From Roseiarcus sp037446355 (GTDB taxonomy: Bacteria > Pseudomonadota > Alphaproteobacteria > Rhizobiales > Beijerinckiaceae): a stretch of 7,506 bases of DNA. Where the stretch lies: positions 1 through 7,506 of the forward strand of contig JBBIIT010000097.1 of NCBI GenBank assembly GCA_037446355.1, written 5' to 3'. The notes below the pieces were generated by a model. It was not told the origin of the DNA and made no database searches. It was given only the letters and a program-made list of their open reading frames with translations. This document shows positions 1-5,722 of the stretch, one piece after another. Position 1 is the stretch's first letter. The number at the start of each line of letters is the position of its first letter. Both the position numbers and the translations under genes were made by a program.

Positions 1-743
1 CGCTTCGCGGCGTCAGCATGGCAATTCGCCAAGGCGAGGTGACCTGCATTCTCGGTGATAACGGCGCCGGCAAGTCGACCCTGATCTCGATCGTAGCCGG
101 CTTGTTTGGCCATGACGAAGGCGACTATCTCGTCGACGGCCAGCCACGGCACTTCTCTTCGCCGCGCGAGGCGCTCGATCTCGGCATCGCCGCAGTTTAC
201 CAGACGCTCGCACTGGTTCCGCTGCTGCCGGTGTGGAGAAACTTCTTCCTCGGCTCCGAACTGGTGAACGGCAAGGGCCTGTTCAGCCGTCTCGACTCCG
301 CCGAGATGATCGCCAAGACCCAGATCGAATTGCATCGGATGGGCATCGACCTCGAAGATCTCGAACAGCCCGTCGGAACGCTCTCAGGTGGGCAACGGCA
401 GGTCGTGGCGATTGCCCGCGCGGTGCACTTCGGCGCGCGCGTGTTGATCCTTGACGAGCCGACCGCCGCGCTAGGCGTCGCGCAATCTGGCCTCGTCCTG
501 CGTTACGTCAAGCAAGCCGCGCAGGAACAGGGGCTCGGCGTGATCTTCATTACCCACAATCCTCATCATGCGATGCTGGTGGGCGACCATTTCATGGTGC
601 TTGCGCGCGGTGAGGTGGAACTCGACACGCCTCGCGCTGACCTCACGCTCGAAAAGCTCACGTATCACATGGCGGGCGGAAACGGCCTCCGGTCGCTGGA
701 GCACGAAATTCGCGGCTCCAGCGAGGGCGCGCCTCCCAATTGA
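1..743 (+). CDS. Sugar ABC transporter ATP-binding protein, 5'-truncated by window edge
   Basis: This is the ATPase subunit that powers a CUT2-class (ribose/fructose/inositol-like) sugar importer on the cytoplasmic face of the inner membrane. Counting from the ATG at 18, Walker A (GDNGAGKST) is at residues 13-21, the Q-loop Gln at 62, the signature LSGGQ at 122-126, Walker B ILDEP with Asp146-Glu147, and the switch His at 180. The frame is open from base 3 to the ATG and reads LRGVS, which is the usual text just before this point in the family. The ATG at 18 is therefore internal and the true start lies left of the window. Only one nucleotide-binding domain is present, as in FrcA rather than the two-domain RbsA. 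The C-terminal tail after the H-loop is complete and ends at TGA 741-743. The permease and binding protein of this system are not in view, and it differs clearly in sequence from the second ATPase at 4638-5378. The sugar is unknown. Confidence 0.93.
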   Translation, partial: LRGVSMAIRQGEVTCILGDNGAGKSTLISIVAGLFGHDEGDYLVDGQPRHFSSPREALDLGIAAVYQTLALVPLLPVWRNFFLGSELVNGKGLFSRLDSAEMIAKTQIELHRMGIDLEDLEQPVGTLSGGQRQVVAIARAVHFGARVLILDEPTAALGVAQSGLVLRYVKQAAQEQGLGVIFITHNPHHAMLVGDHFMVLARGEVELDTPRADLTLEKLTYHMAGGNGLRSLEHEIRGSSEGAPPN

Positions 744-750
744 GAGCCAA

Positions 751-780
751 CCCCAAGGGCGAACAAGGATCCTTGCGGGG
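751..780 (+). other. Hairpin in the ATPase-regulator gap
   Basis: The 82-bp gap between the ATPase stop and the next start holds a possible stem-loop. CCCCAAGG at 751-758 can pair with CCTT (771-774) and GGGG (777-780), with a 2-nt bulge and a 12-nt loop. It overlaps a perfect 12-bp palindrome, CAAGGATCCTTG, at 764-775. No T-run follows, so it is not a standard intrinsic terminator. It could reduce readthrough or stabilise the upstream mRNA, or be chance. Confidence 0.25.
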
Positions 781-825
781 AAACGCAGGTCTCTCGCGTC
801 GTCGGTCTCGATTGGAGGCTGCGCC

Positions 826-1365
826 ATGCTGAAGCCACGAAGCCCGACTCTTACCACTCCGCGCGGGCCTACCCTGTACCAGCTTGAGTCCCTTGGCGCC
901 GCAATTGGTTTCGGGACGCCACCGCGCGACTTGCAGGAACTACGCGTCCGATTGATGCGGCGCCGGCTTGAAGCGGCCGATAGCCTTGCCGCAGTCGCGC
1001 ATTTTGAGTTCGAGCAGCCGCTTGACGTCGCCTTCGGCACTAATCGCAGCATTGCCGATGGGTGCTCGGCGTCCACCACCGCCATTCTCCGGCTGCCGAC
1101 AATGCTCCGCTTTGAAGGATTTTCGGAAATCCGAGAGTTCTTCCATGCGCTCCTGCGTTCGTCCCCGCATTCAACGACAAAACCGAGCGATGACACGCCT
1201 TTGTTCGGCGCGCCTTGCGGCGAAAGCCGATTTGTCGATGAAGCGCACCACAGTCAACTATTTGGATATTTCGATGCTGAGAGTGGAACCGATTGTCCCG
1301 CTACTGTACTGTACCGCGCGAACCGGGGACAATGTACCGCCGGACTCAGAGAGCCAACTCTCTGA
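826..1365 (+). pseudogene. Truncated RpiR/MurR-family transcriptional regulator (HTH domain only)
   Basis: RpiR-family regulators couple an N-terminal helix-turn-helix to a C-terminal SIS sugar-phosphate-binding domain and usually run to about 280-300 residues. This ORF has 179 codons. Residues ~36-112 resemble the HTH domain, with DVAFGTNRSIADGC, then STTAILRL, then FEGFSEIREFF, in the order seen in rhizobial sugar-operon regulators. After about residue 112 (base ~1162) the similarity stops, and I find no SIS domain in any frame up to 1482. Within the HTH, Pro91 sits where the recognition helix should continue (RLP for the usual RLA), and Arg95 replaces the near-invariant Gly of the LGF motif. 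A good ribosome site, TGGAGG at 813-818, lies 7 nt before ATG 826. It follows the sugar ATPase on the same strand, a common place for such a regulator. I infer a decayed, truncated gene. A short functional DNA-binding protein is less likely. Confidence 0.6.
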
Positions 1366-1413
1366 GAGGATCGCGACAGCGCGTTTATCAGTCGGGGTTC
1401 GTCGATAGTTGAC
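1253..1413. repeat. 161-bp segment bounded by 9-bp inverted repeats
   Basis: GTCAACTAT at 1253-1261 is repeated inverted as ATAGTTGAC at 1405-1413. Inside are a second inverted pair, ATTGTCCC (1292-1299) and GGGACAAT (1326-1333), and the strong hairpin at 1345-1366. I see no target-site duplication and no transposase. It may be the remnant of a small mobile element that helped truncate the regulator, or coincidental repeats in non-coding sequence. The stretch 1163-1482 otherwise holds no convincing gene and is unusually AT-rich for this window. Confidence 0.3.
1345..1366. other. Perfect 9-bp hairpin
   Basis: CTCAGAGAG (1345-1353) and CTCTCTGAG (1358-1366) form an uninterrupted 9-bp stem around a 4-nt CCAA loop. 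The TGA closing the regulator remnant (1363-1365) lies in the right arm. No T-run follows on either strand, so a classical intrinsic terminator is not shown. It sits between convergent transcription units and could act as a weak bidirectional terminator or an mRNA 3' end stabiliser. Confidence 0.45.
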
Positions 1414-1436
1414 GGAACTAAGCGAATGAAGAGGTC

Positions 1437-1455
1437 CTGCCGCGTTTCACGGCAG
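1437..1455 (-). terminator. Possible weak terminator hairpin after the SDR gene
   Basis: CTGCCG (1437-1442) and CGGCAG (1450-1455) form a 6-bp GC-rich stem with a 7-nt loop, 27 bp past the stop of the leftward SDR gene. The downstream side on the - strand is only mildly T-rich, with no true U-tract. Termination is plausible from its position but weakly supported. Confidence 0.3.
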
Positions 1456-1482
1456 CGAATAGCAGTTGAATAACCTATAGTA

Positions 1483-2376
1483 CTAGACACTTACATACTG
1501 ACGCCAATTATGCGCTTCTTTGAAGCCGAGCAGTCCGCGGGCCTTCCTATTCGATAGCGGCGCTTCAAACTCCCCAAGCTCCCGAGTGATCTTCACGTTC
1601 GGGCACGCTTTCAAGAGGAACTCGCGCGTGGGCGTATTCAGCGTGATCGTATCGTTGACCGCGTTGAATACCTGATAACCGAGCCCGTCCTTCTGAAGAC
1701 ATAAATGCACGATCTCGCCGAGATCGCGCGCGTCAATGTAGCTCCAGGCATTGCGCTTGCGCGACATCGGATCGGTTAGAAATCTTGGGAACATTGAATA
1801 TTCGTGGGGTTCGATCACGTTGCCAATGCGCAGGGCATAGATATCCGCCTTGTAGCGCATGGCGAAGGCGCGCGCGGTCTTCTCGTTGACCACCTTGGAG
1901 AGTCCGTAGGAATCCATGGGGTCGGAGTCGTAGTCCTCCTCTAGCGGGAAACTGTGATAATCCTTGTCGCCCTCGGCGAAGCAAACTCCATAGGTCGTTT
2001 CGCTTGACGCGACAATCACCTTTCGAACGCCGAGCTTCATGGCGGCTTCGATGACGTTGTAGGTGCTAACGACGTTTGCTGAGAAGGTCGCGTTGTCCGG
2101 CTCAATCAATACGCGCGGAATAGCTGCGAAATGAACAACAGCGTCCGGCGCGCTGGGGGTCTTGCCGGCCTCGAAGCCGTGGAATCCGAAATGCGTCGTC
2201 AGCGCATTGAAGGCCTGACCGCCGTCTGTAAGGTCCGCGACAAGCGTATTGACGCCAGGCTGATCCAACGGCTTCAAATCCACATTGAGAATCTCATAGC
2301 CCTTCGCAAGCAGATGAGGAATGGCGTGTCTGCCCGCCTTGCCTGTTCCGCCTGTGAACACAATCCGTTTCGTCAT
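1483..2376 (-). CDS. NAD(P)-dependent extended-SDR epimerase/dehydrogenase
   Basis: This 297-residue protein is a cytosolic oxidoreductase of the extended short-chain dehydrogenase family (GalE/uronate-dehydrogenase-like). The Rossmann motif GGTGKAG gives GxxGxxG at Gly9, Gly12 and Gly15. Asp33 at the end of the second strand suggests NAD preference. HFAAIP (82-87) is the usual adenine-side motif. The catalytic set is Ser124/125 with Tyr157-x-x-x-Lys161 (YGLSK). SYIDARDLG at 212-220 is typical of the substrate domain. Length and both ends look complete. ATG 2376 has GGAG 6 nt upstream. It is downstream of and codirectional with the sugar transporter, but separated by an intrinsic terminator, so it probably has its own promoter. 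It likely oxidises or epimerises a sugar, sugar acid or nucleotide sugar. The exact substrate, and whether it acts as epimerase, dehydratase or dehydrogenase, cannot be told here. Confidence 0.9.
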   Translation of the reverse strand: MTKRIVFTGGTGKAGRHAIPHLLAKGYEILNVDLKPLDQPGVNTLVADLTDGGQAFNALTTHFGFHGFEAGKTPSAPDAVVHFAAIPRVLIEPDNATFSANVVSTYNVIEAAMKLGVRKVIVASSETTYGVCFAEGDKDYHSFPLEEDYDSDPMDSYGLSKVVNEKTARAFAMRYKADIYALRIGNVIEPHEYSMFPRFLTDPMSRKRNAWSYIDARDLGEIVHLCLQKDGLGYQVFNAVNDTITLNTPTREFLLKACPNVKITRELGEFEAPLSNRKARGLLGFKEAHNWRQYVSV

Positions 2377-2397
2377 GATAAGCTCCGATCAGTTGAG

Positions 2398-2418
2398 CTG
2401 GCGGCCAATTGCGGCCAG
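2398..2418. promoter_or_regulatory. Imperfect 21-bp palindrome, candidate operator of the SDR gene
   Basis: The dyad is centred at 2408. The arms CTGGC (2398-2402) and GCCAG (2414-2418) match perfectly, and 8 of 10 base pairs match across the whole site. It lies 21 bp upstream of the SDR start codon, in the leader between the transporter terminator and the gene. Size and symmetry suit a LacI-type repressor site, but no regulator of that class is in the window. A smaller dyad (TTCGC, AAA, GCGAA) lies at 2451-2463. I see no convincing -35/-10 pair here. Confidence 0.35.
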
Positions 2419-2486
2419 GATATCGTCCGAGGGCGCGTATCTTTGAGACGTTCGCAAAGCGAAGCAGGATGAACACGAACCCACGT

Positions 2487-2513
2487 AAAAAGAGCCGGCT
2501 CATCGCCGGCCCT
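2487..2513 (-). terminator. Intrinsic terminator of the sugar transporter operon
   Basis: On the - strand, GCCGGC (2510-2505), a 5-nt loop and GCCGGC (2499-2494) form a GC-rich stem. It can be extended by up to three more pairs, one of them a G-U wobble, and runs into a T-tract at 2491-2487. It starts 25 bp past the stop of the binding-protein gene. This is a textbook Rho-independent terminator and separates the transporter from the SDR gene. Confidence 0.85.
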
Positions 2514-2538
2514 CCGTTAGAACTTGAACTCACGCGCA

Positions 2539-3549
2539 TCAGCCGCCAATGCAGGTGTCGGCAGTCTTGGGCGTGCAGACATCGAGGCCTGTATAGGTCG
2601 GATCGGCGGGACCCGGCTTACCTTCCTTCATGTCCTTCAGGAAATACATCGCCTTATAGCCCATCTCGAACGGGCGCTGACCAACCTGACCGGCGGACAG
2701 CCCCTTCTTCATCAACTCGATCTGGACGGGAAGCGTGTCCGCAACGACGAGTGCGAGTGCTCCGGAAGCGACCTTGTCCTTGTACTTGCTGACCACGCGC
2801 TCGTAGGCGTCCGGCAGGAATTGCGGGAAGCCACCGGTCGGGGTGAAGGCGTCCAGATTCGGATATTTGGCGAGCGTGTCCTCCATTTGCTGATTGGCGC
2901 GGCCAAAGTCGTCGTCCGTGTAGAGCGGGCAGCCGTCGGCTTCTTTCCAACCGTTCTGGCCGGCCAGGCGTTCGCCTGGCGCTTCCGCGCTGGCCTTGCC
3001 TGCGAGCGTGTCGCGAATGCCCTGCATGCGCTCGTTGTGGTTGGCGGCCGCCGCGCCGCCGGACTGGATGCATATCGTGCCGCCCTTGGGCTTGATCTGC
3101 ATGACCAGCTTGGCGATGTTGACACCGATTTCATAGTTGTGCGTGCCGACGTAAGCGGTGCGAAGGGCCTTGTCGGCCGGCAGCAGGTCCGAGTCCCAGG
3201 TTAGGACGGGGATCTTGGCGGCTGGAGCGCCCTTCAGAGCGTTGGCCATCGCAGGAGCGTTGGCGGGCGACACCGCGATGCCGTCGACCCTTTTGGTAAC
3301 GAGGTCAGCGACAATCTGCGCTTCCTCATCGCCGCCGCCGTGTTCGCCCGGCCCGATATAAAGGCACTTCACCGCGCCTTTGAGCTCGGCTTCGGCCTTC
3401 TTGCAGCCCGCGAGCGCCTGATCGAAGAACGGGTTGTTGGTGTTCTTGGGAACGAGCGCAAAAGTGTAGGGATCGGCCGCCGAGACCGACGAAATCGCCG
3501 CGAACATTGCGCCGCCCGCGACGGCGCCAGCCAATGCATAATTCAACAT
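2539..3549 (-). CDS. Periplasmic sugar-binding protein of CUT2 ABC transporter
   Basis: This is the solute receptor that captures the sugar in the periplasm and delivers it to the permease encoded just upstream. ATG 3549 is chosen over an in-frame ATG at 3663 for two reasons. GGGAGG sits 5 nt before it, and it puts a signal peptide at the very N-terminus (hydrophobic residues ~4-20, cleavage near SVSA, residue 24). The longer form would add 38 charged residues overlapping the permease gene. The 336-residue protein is of RbsB type (Peripla_BP_4). PKNTNNPFF (34-42) is the first-strand sugar-contact motif, DGIAVSP (89-95) the hinge-side motif, and TWDSD (117-121) a typical ligand-binding segment. 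Asn170-His-Asn172-Glu-Arg matches the central ligand region. Six cysteines (49, 62, 160, 207, 325, 333) are many for a periplasmic binder, and the C325/C333 pair near the end suggests disulfides. It is the last gene before the terminator. The substrate is unknown. Confidence 0.93.
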   Translation of the reverse strand: MLNYALAGAVAGGAMFAAISSVSAADPYTFALVPKNTNNPFFDQALAGCKKAEAELKGAVKCLYIGPGEHGGGDEEAQIVADLVTKRVDGIAVSPANAPAMANALKGAPAAKIPVLTWDSDLLPADKALRTAYVGTHNYEIGVNIAKLVMQIKPKGGTICIQSGGAAAANHNERMQGIRDTLAGKASAEAPGERLAGQNGWKEADGCPLYTDDDFGRANQQMEDTLAKYPNLDAFTPTGGFPQFLPDAYERVVSKYKDKVASGALALVVADTLPVQIELMKKGLSAGQVGQRPFEMGYKAMYFLKDMKEGKPGPADPTYTGLDVCTPKTADTCIGG

Positions 3550-3554
3550 ATCCA

Positions 3555-3560
3555 CCTCCC
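3555..3560 (-). promoter_or_regulatory. Strong Shine-Dalgarno that fixes the binding-protein start
   Basis: GGGAGG reads on the - strand from 3560 to 3555, 5 nt before ATG 3549, inside the 35-bp gap after the permease stop. It is the strongest ribosome site in the operon. This fits the need for more binding protein than membrane subunits, and it rules against the upstream ATG at 3663. Confidence 0.75.
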
Positions 3561-3584
3561 AAAGTTCGCGAAGCCGTGAATCGG

Positions 3585-4628
3585 CTATTCGCGTTTTGCC
3601 CCTCGAATTTTTCCGAGGTACACTGCGGCGATCAGGAACGTTCCGACAAAAGTTCCCTGCCAATTGGAGTCGACGCCCGCCATCAGGAGCGCGTTGCGAA
3701 TTACGAATATCAGGGCCGCGCCGATGAAGGCGCCATAGGCGCTCGCCTCGCCGCCCATCAGGTTGGCGCCGCCAATTACGGCCGCCGATATCGCGAGCAA
3801 TTCATACGTGGATCCAAGCGCGTTGATCGCCGAGCCCGACCAGCCCACGTTGAGGATCGCCGCGAACGCGGCCGCCATCCCGGAGACGATATAGACCTGA
3901 ACCTTGATCCAGTTGACCGGCACGCCCGTGAGCAACGCGGCCTGTTCATTTCCGCCGATCGCGATGACATGCCGCCCCCATGCGGTCATCTTGTAGACGA
4001 CGCCAAGGATCGCCGTCAGAACGATCAGGAACAACAACGGGAAGGAAACCTCGTAATGGGTGCCCGCGAAGATCGAACCGCCACCGAGCCACTTGAACGC
4101 CGGGCCCGAAGGCCCGAATTTGTAGATCATGCGGTTGCCAGACAGCACGACCGCGACAGAGCGCGCGATCGAAAGCATGCCGAGCGTCGTCACGAAAGGC
4201 GATAGTCCGATATAGGCGATGATCACCCCGTTGATGAGTCCCGTCACGAAGCCCGCGAACATGCCGACCGCGACCGCCGCCCACCAGGGATAACCGGCTT
4301 CCAGCGTCAGCCCGCACGCCACGGCGACCAGCCCCATCACGGAGCCGACGGAGAGGTCTATTCCTCCTGTCGCGATGACGACGGTCATGCCGAGCGCCAT
4401 GATGCCGATGAACGAGAAATTGCGCGTGATGTTGTAGAAGTTTTCCGGAGTCGCGAAGGACGCCGGCTGCAAATAGGCCATCACCAGGCAGATGAAGATC
4501 AAGGCAATCGTGACCCAGAACGACTGCGCTCCCAGAAGGCGTTGAAACGGTGATTGCGTCTGCAATCCCAACACCGATTCGATAGAGACGTTGGCTTTGG
4601 GAGGCGGATTGGCGATGTCGGTGGCCAT
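3585..4628 (-). CDS. Sugar ABC transporter permease (CUT2, BPD_transp_2 family)
   Basis: This is the inner-membrane channel subunit of the sugar importer, expected to work as a homodimer with two copies of the ATPase encoded upstream. It has 347 residues, a cytoplasmic N-terminus of about 35 residues, and a series of hydrophobic segments (about 38-54, 72-88, 95-110, 115-139, 144-163, 195-211, 242-262, 275-289, 296-316, 325-340). Family marks are ATGGIDLSVGS (86-96), the coupling-loop motif GNEQAALLTGVPV (226-238), and AVIGGANLMGGEASAYGAFIGA (283-304), as in RbsC. ATG 4628 is 9 bp after the ATPase stop. Its ribosome site AGGA overlaps that TAG, so translation is probably coupled. The length is normal for the family and nothing looks broken. 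Confidence 0.94.
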   Translation of the reverse strand: MATDIANPPPKANVSIESVLGLQTQSPFQRLLGAQSFWVTIALIFICLVMAYLQPASFATPENFYNITRNFSFIGIMALGMTVVIATGGIDLSVGSVMGLVAVACGLTLEAGYPWWAAVAVGMFAGFVTGLINGVIIAYIGLSPFVTTLGMLSIARSVAVVLSGNRMIYKFGPSGPAFKWLGGGSIFAGTHYEVSFPLLFLIVLTAILGVVYKMTAWGRHVIAIGGNEQAALLTGVPVNWIKVQVYIVSGMAAAFAAILNVGWSGSAINALGSTYELLAISAAVIGGANLMGGEASAYGAFIGAALIFVIRNALLMAGVDSNWQGTFVGTFLIAAVYLGKIRGAKRE

Positions 4629-4637
4629 CAGTCTGTC

Positions 4638-5378
4638 CTAAGCCGTTTGGATCGCGCCGGTGATCAGTCCCGTGACTTCCTCGGGGCTGCTCGCCTTGAT
4701 CAACTTGTCGGCGACTTTGGCCCCGCGGCGCATCACCGCCACTCGATCGCAGACCGAAAAGACGTCGGGCATGCGATGACTGATGAGAATGATCGCCATG
4801 CCGGAGTCGCGAAGGCGTCTGATGAGATCTAGGACCTCCGCCACCTGGCGCACCGAGATCGCAGCTGTCGGTTCGTCCATCAGCACCATGCGCGCCTTGC
4901 TGAGGCGCGTGCGCGCGATCGCGACCGCCTGCCGCTGACCGCCTGACATTTGCCGCACGAGATCGCGCGGCCGCGTCTCAGACTTCAACTCGCTGAACAA
5001 TTCGCCTGCGCGCCTCGCCATCGCCGCGTGATCGAGCCAACGGAACGGGCCTAGGCGCTTGTTGATCTCGCGGCCCAGGAACACGTTCGCGGCCGCCGAC
5101 AGATTGTTGCAGAGCGCAAGGTCCTGATAGACGACCTCCACGCCTTTTTCGCGCGCCTCGACCGGCTTTGAGAAATGGACGTTCTCGCCCCCGATTCGAA
5201 TTTCTCCGTGGGTCGGCGGAAAATTGCCAGCAATCACTTTGACCAACGTCGATTTTCCCGCGCCGTTGTCGCCCATCAGACCCAACACTTCGCCCGTCTC
5301 CAACGACAAATCCACGTCGTTGAGCGCATGGATCGCTCCGAAATGTTTGGAAATACCTCGCAATTCGAGGATCGACAA
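4638..5378 (-). CDS. Sugar ABC transporter ATP-binding protein (FrcA-like, TTG start)
   Basis: This is the cytoplasmic ATPase of the complete sugar importer and the first gene of its operon, followed by the permease (9 bp) and the binding protein (35 bp). The 246-residue protein has a single nucleotide-binding domain. Walker A GDNGAGKST is at 36-44, the Q-loop Gln at 85, signature MSGGQ at 144-148 (Met for the usual Leu), Walker B MVLMDEP with Asp168-Glu169, and the switch His at 201. The start is TTG at 5378. An in-frame TAG at 5393-5391 prevents any earlier start, AGGGAGA lies 7 nt upstream, and the N-terminus MSILELRGISKHFGAIHAL is the expected beginning of the fold. ATPase first and receptor last is the reverse of the more common order for CUT2 operons. 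A weak start codon would keep ATPase levels low. Confidence 0.93.
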   Translation of the reverse strand: MSILELRGISKHFGAIHALNDVDLSLETGEVLGLMGDNGAGKSTLVKVIAGNFPPTHGEIRIGGENVHFSKPVEAREKGVEVVYQDLALCNNLSAAANVFLGREINKRLGPFRWLDHAAMARRAGELFSELKSETRPRDLVRQMSGGQRQAVAIARTRLSKARMVLMDEPTAAISVRQVAEVLDLIRRLRDSGMAIILISHRMPDVFSVCDRVAVMRRGAKVADKLIKASSPEEVTGLITGAIQTA

Positions 5379-5385
5379 AGCGACG

Positions 5386-5392
5386 TCTCCCT
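5386..5392 (-). promoter_or_regulatory. Ribosome site supporting the TTG start
   Basis: AGGGAGA reads on the - strand from 5392 to 5386, 7 nt before TTG 5378. Together with the in-frame TAG at 5393-5391 it makes TTG the only credible start of the ATPase gene. Confidence 0.65.
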
Positions 5393-5418
5393 ATTCCGAG
5401 ATCACGCCGGATTCATTC

Positions 5419-5438
5419 GGCGCCCTCGCATCGGCGCC
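5419..5438. promoter_or_regulatory. GC-rich dyad in the transporter leader
   Basis: GGCGCC at 5419-5424 recurs at 5433-5438 around an 8-nt loop. TTC (5416-5418) and GAA (5440-5442) extend the stem with one bulged base. It lies about 40-60 bp upstream of the TTG start of the ATPase gene, so it could be an operator or a leader hairpin of the operon mRNA. Short GC palindromes are common in this GC-rich DNA, so support is modest. Confidence 0.3.
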
Positions 5439-5516
5439 TGAAGCGCTCTGGCATGTCAGCTTCCCTCAATTCCAGCGGAGCGGCAAGCCAAAAATCTCAG
5501 CAATGACACCGCTGCC

Positions 5517-5545
5517 ACAACGGCTCTGGTGAGGGCGTTTGTCAA
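5517..5545 (-). promoter_or_regulatory. Candidate promoter of the sugar transporter operon
   Basis: TTGACA on the - strand at 5545-5540 is a perfect sigma-70 -35 hexamer. After a 17-nt spacer the -10 position (5522-5517) reads CGTTGT, a poor match to TATAAT. This would imply an activated promoter or a chance -35. Transcription from here would give a leader of about 130 nt that includes the dyad at 5419-5438. It is the only good -35 I see in the gap. Confidence 0.3.
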
Positions 5546-5704
5546 TCCGAGGGTGACCCGCTCTTTGCGACCGGCTAGGCCTCGATGGTTCGCGCGGTGA
5601 AGCTGAGGGGGATTCGAACTTGCGATCGCCCGCGTGGCGATGTTTTCCAACCCAGCCATGAATTCAAACATCTGCTTTGAACGCCGCATTGGCCTACCCA
5701 CTAT

Positions 5705-5719
5705 CGGCGGCGGCGGCGG
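5705..5719. repeat. Short (CGG)5 triplet repeat
   Basis: Five perfect CGG units lie just after the ScpB gene's tandem stops (TGATGA on the - strand). They are outside any called gene. Simple repeats like this can arise by slippage. No function is evident. Confidence 0.6.
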
Positions 5720-5722
5720 TCA

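Larger units (their letters stand above)
5379..5722. other. Intergenic gap between ScpB gene and transporter operon
   Basis: This 344-bp stretch has no convincing gene. An 81-codon GTG-started - strand ORF at 5456-5701 has no ribosome site and no recognisable family, so it is not called. The gap holds the candidate promoter, the GC dyad and a tRNA-like fragment on the - strand. In the last, TTCGAAT (5618-5612) resembles a T-loop and follows a perfect 5-bp hairpin (5626-5630 with 5636-5640) resembling a serine-type variable arm. The T-stem does not pair, so it is not a working tRNA. Confidence 0.5.

Noticed and set aside
764..775. Perfect 12-bp palindrome CAAGGATCCTTG
   Set aside because: One or two such palindromes are expected by chance in 7.5 kb. 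On its own it is not evidence of an operator, and it is kept only as part of the weak hairpin at 751-780.
471..1196. 241-codon ORF on the - strand opposite the ATPase and regulator
   Set aside because: It is antisense to clear ATPase coding sequence, has low-complexity Arg/Ser-rich translation and no family resemblance.
2524..4205. Long + strand ORFs (2524-3204, 3507-4205) opposite the binding protein and permease
   Set aside because: They are mirror frames of strongly recognised genes in GC-rich DNA. The translations are rich in Arg, Asp and His with no domain pattern.
5456..5701. 81-codon - strand ORF after the ScpB gene
   Set aside because: It starts with GTG, lacks a ribosome site, resembles no family, and overlaps the candidate promoter and tRNA-like fragment.
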